Translations under genes and position numbers: made by a program
Assembly: GCF_008831285.2 (NCBI RefSeq)
Contig: NC_045139.1
Coordinates: 13,932,354 to 13,996,353, forward strand
Direction of reading: 5' to 3'
DNA: 64,000 nucleotides
From: Nymphaea colorata
Taxonomy: Eukaryota > Streptophyta > Magnoliopsida > Nymphaeales > Nymphaeaceae
Shown here: positions 59,146 through 64,000 of the stretch, piece after piece
How positions within the stretch are numbered: position 1 is the first letter of the stretch
Layout: every line of letters begins with the position of its first letter
Notes under the pieces: generated by a model
The model's input: only the letters and a program-made list of their open reading frames with translations
Databases searched by the model: none
What the model was told of the DNA's origin: nothing

Positions 59146-60180
59146 TATCACCAAGCTTGGTCTAAAACACCAAACTGCTAAAATCCTCAACCAAAGTAAC
59201 AAATTCACGATGGAAACCTGATTGGACGCAGAAACGTCAGATAAGAGTATAAGACACCTAACCAGAGGTACCCAGTTCACAGCAAAAGCCTAATCTGAGA
59301 TATCCCAAACAAAATCACGAAATTTTTTTACGAAAAGCTCTCTCGCGAGCGACACAACCGGATACAGACAGGAAAAAACTCGAATCAAATAGGGAAAGAT
59401 TTAGCTCCAATTATGAAGCAATGAGAAGGATATCCAATGCAAGTTTAAAGAAAACACATCCCGAAAAACCACCAAGAGATGGTGGAATCACTGAACGGTG
59501 AAGCACACATCCAGAATCTAATGAAACTAATAATGAAACCAATTGACCAAACGGTGTCGATGACAAGAACGACTGAAGAGGAAAACAAGAAGAAGATAGG
59601 ATTTATCAGTAAGAAACACTTAAAAAATGGAAGTGCAAATTTAATATATCCTGAAAAAAAAGTAGGGTAAAAAAACGAAATTCCTTGATTCTGCAATAAC
59701 AATACACCGACGAAGAAGGAAAAAATTGAAAAGAAAACTAAGGTTTCTATTTCTGAGTTGACGCTTAACTACTCCAAAAAAGAAAGAACCCGAACAAGAC
59801 TCCGGCCTTGTTAATCACCAAAACGCGTCCACAGACAGATGAAACCTTAGGTGACAATCAAACAGAACGCCAGCGAAAAGATTTGCTAGATTGTTCGGAG
59901 ACGATAAATGTGAGAGGACCACGGAACGCATTCAACAGAAAGAGAACCAAAAGAACTCGAGAAGCGAAACGCACAAAAGGGTGTCGATAAAAGCTAATCA
60001 CGTCGTTTCCCCCGGCTAAGATGGTTTCTTTTCCAATCGATGGCGATGAGATCGGCTCGCATGGAAAAGGCAGGCAAGCAGGAGACCCAGAAGAAACGAC
60101 GAAGAAAGAACCTCGAATCTATTGAGAGAGAGCGGAGGAAAGCCGATGGAAATTAAAACGAAGTCGCATTAATCCCCACG
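59146..60180 (-). other. Probable 5' leader of the HSP20-like gene, with intron(s)
   Basis: Between the TATA box at 60207 and the ATG at 59145 lie about 1 kb with GA-rich exon-like sequence at 60090-60180 and no conserved frame. A leader intron ending near 59219 is likely. Short frames here on the plus strand look incidental. Confidence 0.4.
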
Positions 60181-60206
60181 AGAGAGACGGAGGGGACGCG
60201 GCGGGG

Positions 60207-60214
60207 TATATATA
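60207..60214 (-). promoter_or_regulatory. TATA box of the HSP20-like gene
   Basis: TATATATA in the context CTATATATACC on the minus strand, with GA-rich leader-like sequence starting about 30 bp downstream. Confidence 0.55.
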
Positions 60215-63200
60215 GAGTTGAATTCTGGGGTGGAATTTTTGTCGTTAACTATTCGCGAATAGACCTCCAACCTTCATATATTCCTGTTTAATAGCGATCT
60301 GTAAATGTTTGTATTATTATGCGCACTGTAGCACTTTTCAACTTTTTCAATAAATTTTGAAGCCTGGGTGCGAACTCAAAAGATTATATTACGAACACAA
60401 CGATTCGAATCCAGAAAACTGCAACATTTGGCTTGCTACCCAATTTTACCTCTCATATTATAGCCCTCAGTGAGCTCATGAAGATGTAAATGATCCGTAA
60501 TCCGACTATTTGAAATCAACAGAAATCAGATCCCATTTGTTCTGAAAACATTATCTTGACCGATCTATATCTCAACTCTTGGTTAAAGTTTAAGATGGTT
60601 TGACGGCAAGGTGGAAGAATGATTTCTTTAGAGAGAAAAATTGTTTTTCTCCATGTGTTCCATGATGCAACCATCCACTTTGCTGTCACGGTTTTAGCGC
60701 ATTGACAACTAAGTGAATGACTTAATTGATAGATGAACTCATGCATGGAGCACACATTACTTTTATTATTGAAATATAAAACTACCAATAAGAAGCACGT
60801 TAGTGTCTAGGTTATGACTTAAAAAAACAGATATTTTCTTTCCCTCCCCCTCCGCAGCACTCGCAGTTGACTTACTTGGTTGCTAAAATGATATTTGACA
60901 GAAGATAACGAGAGTATATAACTCCATAAATTAGATTTCGTTTTTGTATATATCAAAAGCCTTTTAAAATCAGACAACTTATTAATGTGCTTGTCTCTAA
61001 AGGCATAACACCTGGAACATCCCTGTTCATCATTTCTTACAAAGATAAACACTTGAAAATATTCACGGTCTTAATAAAAAGGTTGGGACTCCACAACATA
61101 TTCACCTGCATGGTTTCCTCCATCAAAGAAGAGAAAAAAAAAAAAGAGGTCGTCACCTTTGTCTGTTCTCTGTTAGCTGGCTGATGTTAGCAAGAAGAAT
61201 ATTTTTTTACTACCAATGAAGTGATTTGAGATAATTAGGAATCCTACCAATGAAGTGATTTGAGATAATTAGGAATCTCAAATCCATGAATTTTAAGTCA
61301 AGACTCTCTTTCCATCCGACTTAAAACTAAGAGGTTTTACCATAAACTGAGGATTTGAAATCATCTTTTTACAGATTGGTAAAATCTGGTGTTTGTTTAC
61401 ACCATGGGTCTTAGGATCTAAATTCAGCCTCGGACATGAGACTATCAAACACACCCTCGACCTGGACAAGATCCAATTCAATGTTTCTTGTCTAATCCAT
61501 AATCCTCTCAACAACTTTCTATCTGTCGTCTTCTTTAACCAGTGGTTGAAAGTGAGAAAACTGGTCTGGGTCGGCTCAAGTAAATGCCTGGTCTGGGTGA
61601 AGCCCGACAACAACCCGGTTGAAAATGGAACCATTCAAGAATAAAACTAAGTTGGTCGTTGAAATTTCCGATAAGAACTGGCCTGTTCCAACAGACCCCA
61701 ATTGCGTGATTGCGAACATATTTTTCCATACTTTGCATCACTTGCATGTTATCAGCCTTTTTACGATGCTTCCGTGACGTCGATTGGATGAGCAGTAAGA
61801 TAAAATTTGTGCAGTTATAGCTCAAAACTTTTGTTTTAGAAGTTTTTTCCTCTTTTCTTTTTAAAATTTAACCATATCAGCCTGATCATCCCCATGGTTC
61901 GAAGCTCACAGCTATAGTCTTGATTGGAACAATTTATTTATGGTTGTACATAAGTTTTTATGATCAATGGCTAAGCCACATGTGGGTTTGTGCGGGCAGT
62001 CGCGGACACGGTTCTATAAATTTTATTTGTTCATATATTAGTTGCCACAACTATTTGTTTATTGGTATATTGTTGCCCTTCTTCATTCACCTGCTTAGTA
62101 CCCCCCCTCAATCATTTTATTATATTGAATTAAAATGGCCCAGAATGTTTAAAATTAGTACTTGTCAACAAAAAAAATTCTATCTCCACCATTATCTATA
62201 TCATACAAAATTTTTAGATCACCAAATTTTAAACTTTATACAATCCCGTTAGGTGAACTTCTGGGTTCTAAACTCTAGTGCAGTAAGCAGGGTTCATTCA
62301 GACCCCTACCAGATTAATCATTAGGCCATAACTTAAAGTCACTCTGCTTTTAAACCTTTCTTCTCCAACAAAATGCTCGACTGGCACCTGCACGTTACTC
62401 CAGATGCCGAGCAAGAAATTATTTTTGAAAATTTTAGTTGTTTTTACTTAGAATTTTGCAATTTCACAAGTTAGCATTTGAAATGCAAGTATTCGTCCAT
62501 GTAAATGCTAAAACAATTATGTAAAGGTTTCGTCGTTTTTTTTTAAAAAATTTACAAAACCAAATTTCTCTCTCTTTTTGACTTTTTTGTTGTGTGCAAA
62601 ATAGCCAAGAAATAGACTCTATTCCGAATACAAAACCAACTTGAAAGTTTTAAGATGTCCCACTTAAATTTGGGTATACCCATGTTAGTTCTATTCTCTT
62701 CTTTCCTCGATGACCAATCGATTTCGGGGAAAGATCAGAAAAAGTCATGAAATTCACTGTTGGTTCTCTGTTTGGATTCAACTGAATTGGGCTCTATGTG
62801 ATTTTTTTTTTCTCCTTTTTGATCTCAGACAGTTGTTAAAATGCATCTTATGCAGGCAAAAGATTGCATTTTCTGTAGATTTCATCTTCTATTCATAATC
62901 CTAAAAGATTTGCAGACGACTTTAGTATGTATTTATTCTATAAATTTCATTGCCTGCAGTTAAACGGGAATCAACAACAAGATTGCAACGACGACAATAA
63001 CAATATCAGCAATAGTCTTATTCCTGGGAAGTTTCGTGGAAGCCCTTGGTTCCTACCCAGAGTTGTTGATACTTGGAAGATAGAAAGCGCAACCAAGAAG
63101 CAACAAACTAAAGATGGCAGTCTTGGGACCTCTTCAGACCGTGCTTTTTGCTTTTCTGATGCTTTACTCTTCCTGACAAATTTCTCAGCAGTAGTTTTCC

Positions 63201-63783
63201 TGTTGGTTTATTTCTCAGAAGCTTCTTTGCTAGAGACGTGAACAGTTCAAATTCGAGTTAGTTATATCATCCGGCATTTTTTAAGTGAAACTGTCCCATT
63301 TGGATTTTATGCAATCAGATTCAGATTTGGAATCAGTTTTGATCCCATGTTGCAAAATCGGAACTCCGATCTGATCAACATGAGAATACATAGAGCTATA
63401 TGTGTTTGGGTCCAGGTACTTATCGGATTTCAGTCGGATATGAAGCTAGGATTTCGTTTTGTTTATTATGAAACTGCATACCCAATTCAAATTTGATCAA
63501 CAAAATGGATTCAAATCTTTTACCATATCAAGCTAATCGGGTACAAAATCAGAACGGATATATCCAAACATCAATGTCCCTGTCCCTGAGGAATAGCTTT
63601 TGTTAGTAGAAGCTTCCAAGAGATTGTGCTTCTGCTTCAAGTTGCATGTGATAGGCGGCAGTCGGCAGGAGACGTGGGATGGCCAAGGAGCCAGGTGAAC
63701 AGCAAAAAGCACATACTGCTGTTAACATCTATGGGTAACAGTTTAGACTTTGACTGCAAACAGATCTGGATTCAAGACGAAAG
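60215..63783. other. AT-rich right-hand region without a recognised gene
   Basis: Frames up to about 113 codons occur but resemble no family. It contains a perfect 34-bp tandem repeat (61210-61277). No promoter, RNA gene or transposon end was recognised. Confidence 0.45.
61210..61277. repeat. Perfect 34-bp tandem duplication
   Basis: Two identical 34-bp units, each beginning CTACCAATGAAGTGATTTGA, directly adjacent with no mismatch. Confidence 0.95.
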
Positions 63784-63942
63784 GTTGTTTGGTAGTAGAG
63801 GTACTAACAGCATGACATGAATCTGTTTCAAAGATTGAGCCAGATTTATGAAACATTAGCTTATGTGTTTCATGAATCTCCCACAATCTTTGAAACATAT
63901 TAACAAAACACTGATGAAAATGTTCTTGCTGCCAAACAATAT
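63784..63942. mobile_element. MITE-like inverted-repeat hairpin
   Basis: A 31-bp arm at 63825-63855 (starting GTTTCAAAGATTG) pairs with 63866-63896 at 27 of 31 positions around a 10-bp loop. Outer sequence also pairs in part: TTGTTTGGTAGTA near 63785 against the reverse of TGCTGCCAAACAA near 63927-63940. Terminal inverted repeats with a compact core suggest a MITE. No clear target duplication was identified. Confidence 0.4.
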
Positions 63943-64000
63943 GTGAGAGTCGGATTGTTTTTGGATTCAATACATAGAAGACAACAAGATCCTCTAACCA

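Noticed and set aside
60398-60412. Word resembling a tRNA B box (gattcgaatcc)
   Set aside because: No A box or acceptor stem at the right distance, so it is a chance match.
1-64000. CRISPR arrays, rRNA genes, integrated viral genes, biosynthetic or defence cluster
   Set aside because: No regularly spaced repeats, no rRNA-like stretches, no viral polymerase or capsid frames, and the eight genes belong to unrelated pathways.

Overview
This window is nuclear DNA from a land plant, almost certainly a flowering plant. The genes are split by AT-rich GT-AG introns, and every recognisable protein belongs to a plant family. These are plastid-type histidine biosynthesis, an IDM1/ROS4-like PHD-acetyltransferase, OVATE family, SMP-type LEA, PLATZ, OBERON-like and HSP20-like proteins. 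Gene density is low, at eight genes in 64 kb, and there are several transposon traces. I cannot place the species. Nothing in the sequence is organellar, bacterial or viral, and there is no CRISPR array or rRNA gene.

Layout. At 1-2177 (minus) are the first four coding exons of imidazoleglycerol-phosphate dehydratase (HISN5); the gene runs off the left edge. At 4489-11286 (plus) is a 1390-residue IDM1-like protein in eight coding exons, followed by a tail that looks like decayed coding sequence. At 18315-18962 (minus) is a single-exon OVATE family repressor. At 21203-22119 (minus) is a two-exon seed-maturation LEA protein with an ABRE/G-box upstream. At 25125-30722 (plus) is a ten-exon AIM24-family protein whose last intron has a GC donor. 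At 38231-43092 (plus) is a PLATZ zinc-binding transcription factor in five coding exons, one of them a 25-nt microexon. At 45086-47839 (plus) is a compact OBERON-like PHD protein in four exons, probably with a second GC-AG intron. At 58486-59145 (minus) is an HSP20-like alpha-crystallin-domain protein with a TATA box about 1 kb upstream of its ATG.

The clearest mobile element is a 5.8-kb hAT transposon at 50299-56134. It has an exact 8-bp target-site duplication, imperfect terminal inverted repeats, dense GGGCC-type arrays at both ends, and a transposase frame (52051-54015, minus) interrupted by one in-frame TGA. Weaker candidates are a GTTCG/GCTCG-rich element near 23.9-24.25 kb, a degenerate Copia-like LTR relic near 35.6-37.6 kb, inverted-repeat elements near 40.1-40.45 kb and 63.8-63.94 kb, and a tRNA-derived fragment near 57.5 kb.

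The genes do not form a pathway or cluster. They cover plastid histidine synthesis, chromatin and transcription control (IDM1-like, OVATE, PLATZ, OBERON-like), desiccation or stress protection (LEA, HSP20-like) and an organelle-linked AIM24 protein. I found no convincing new biological system. The most useful observations are the nearly intact hAT element, the two GC-AG introns, the PLATZ microexon and shortened zinc loop, and the eroded 3' end of the IDM1-like gene. Exon borders were placed by eye from reading-frame continuity, splice consensus and family conservation; no transcript data were available.
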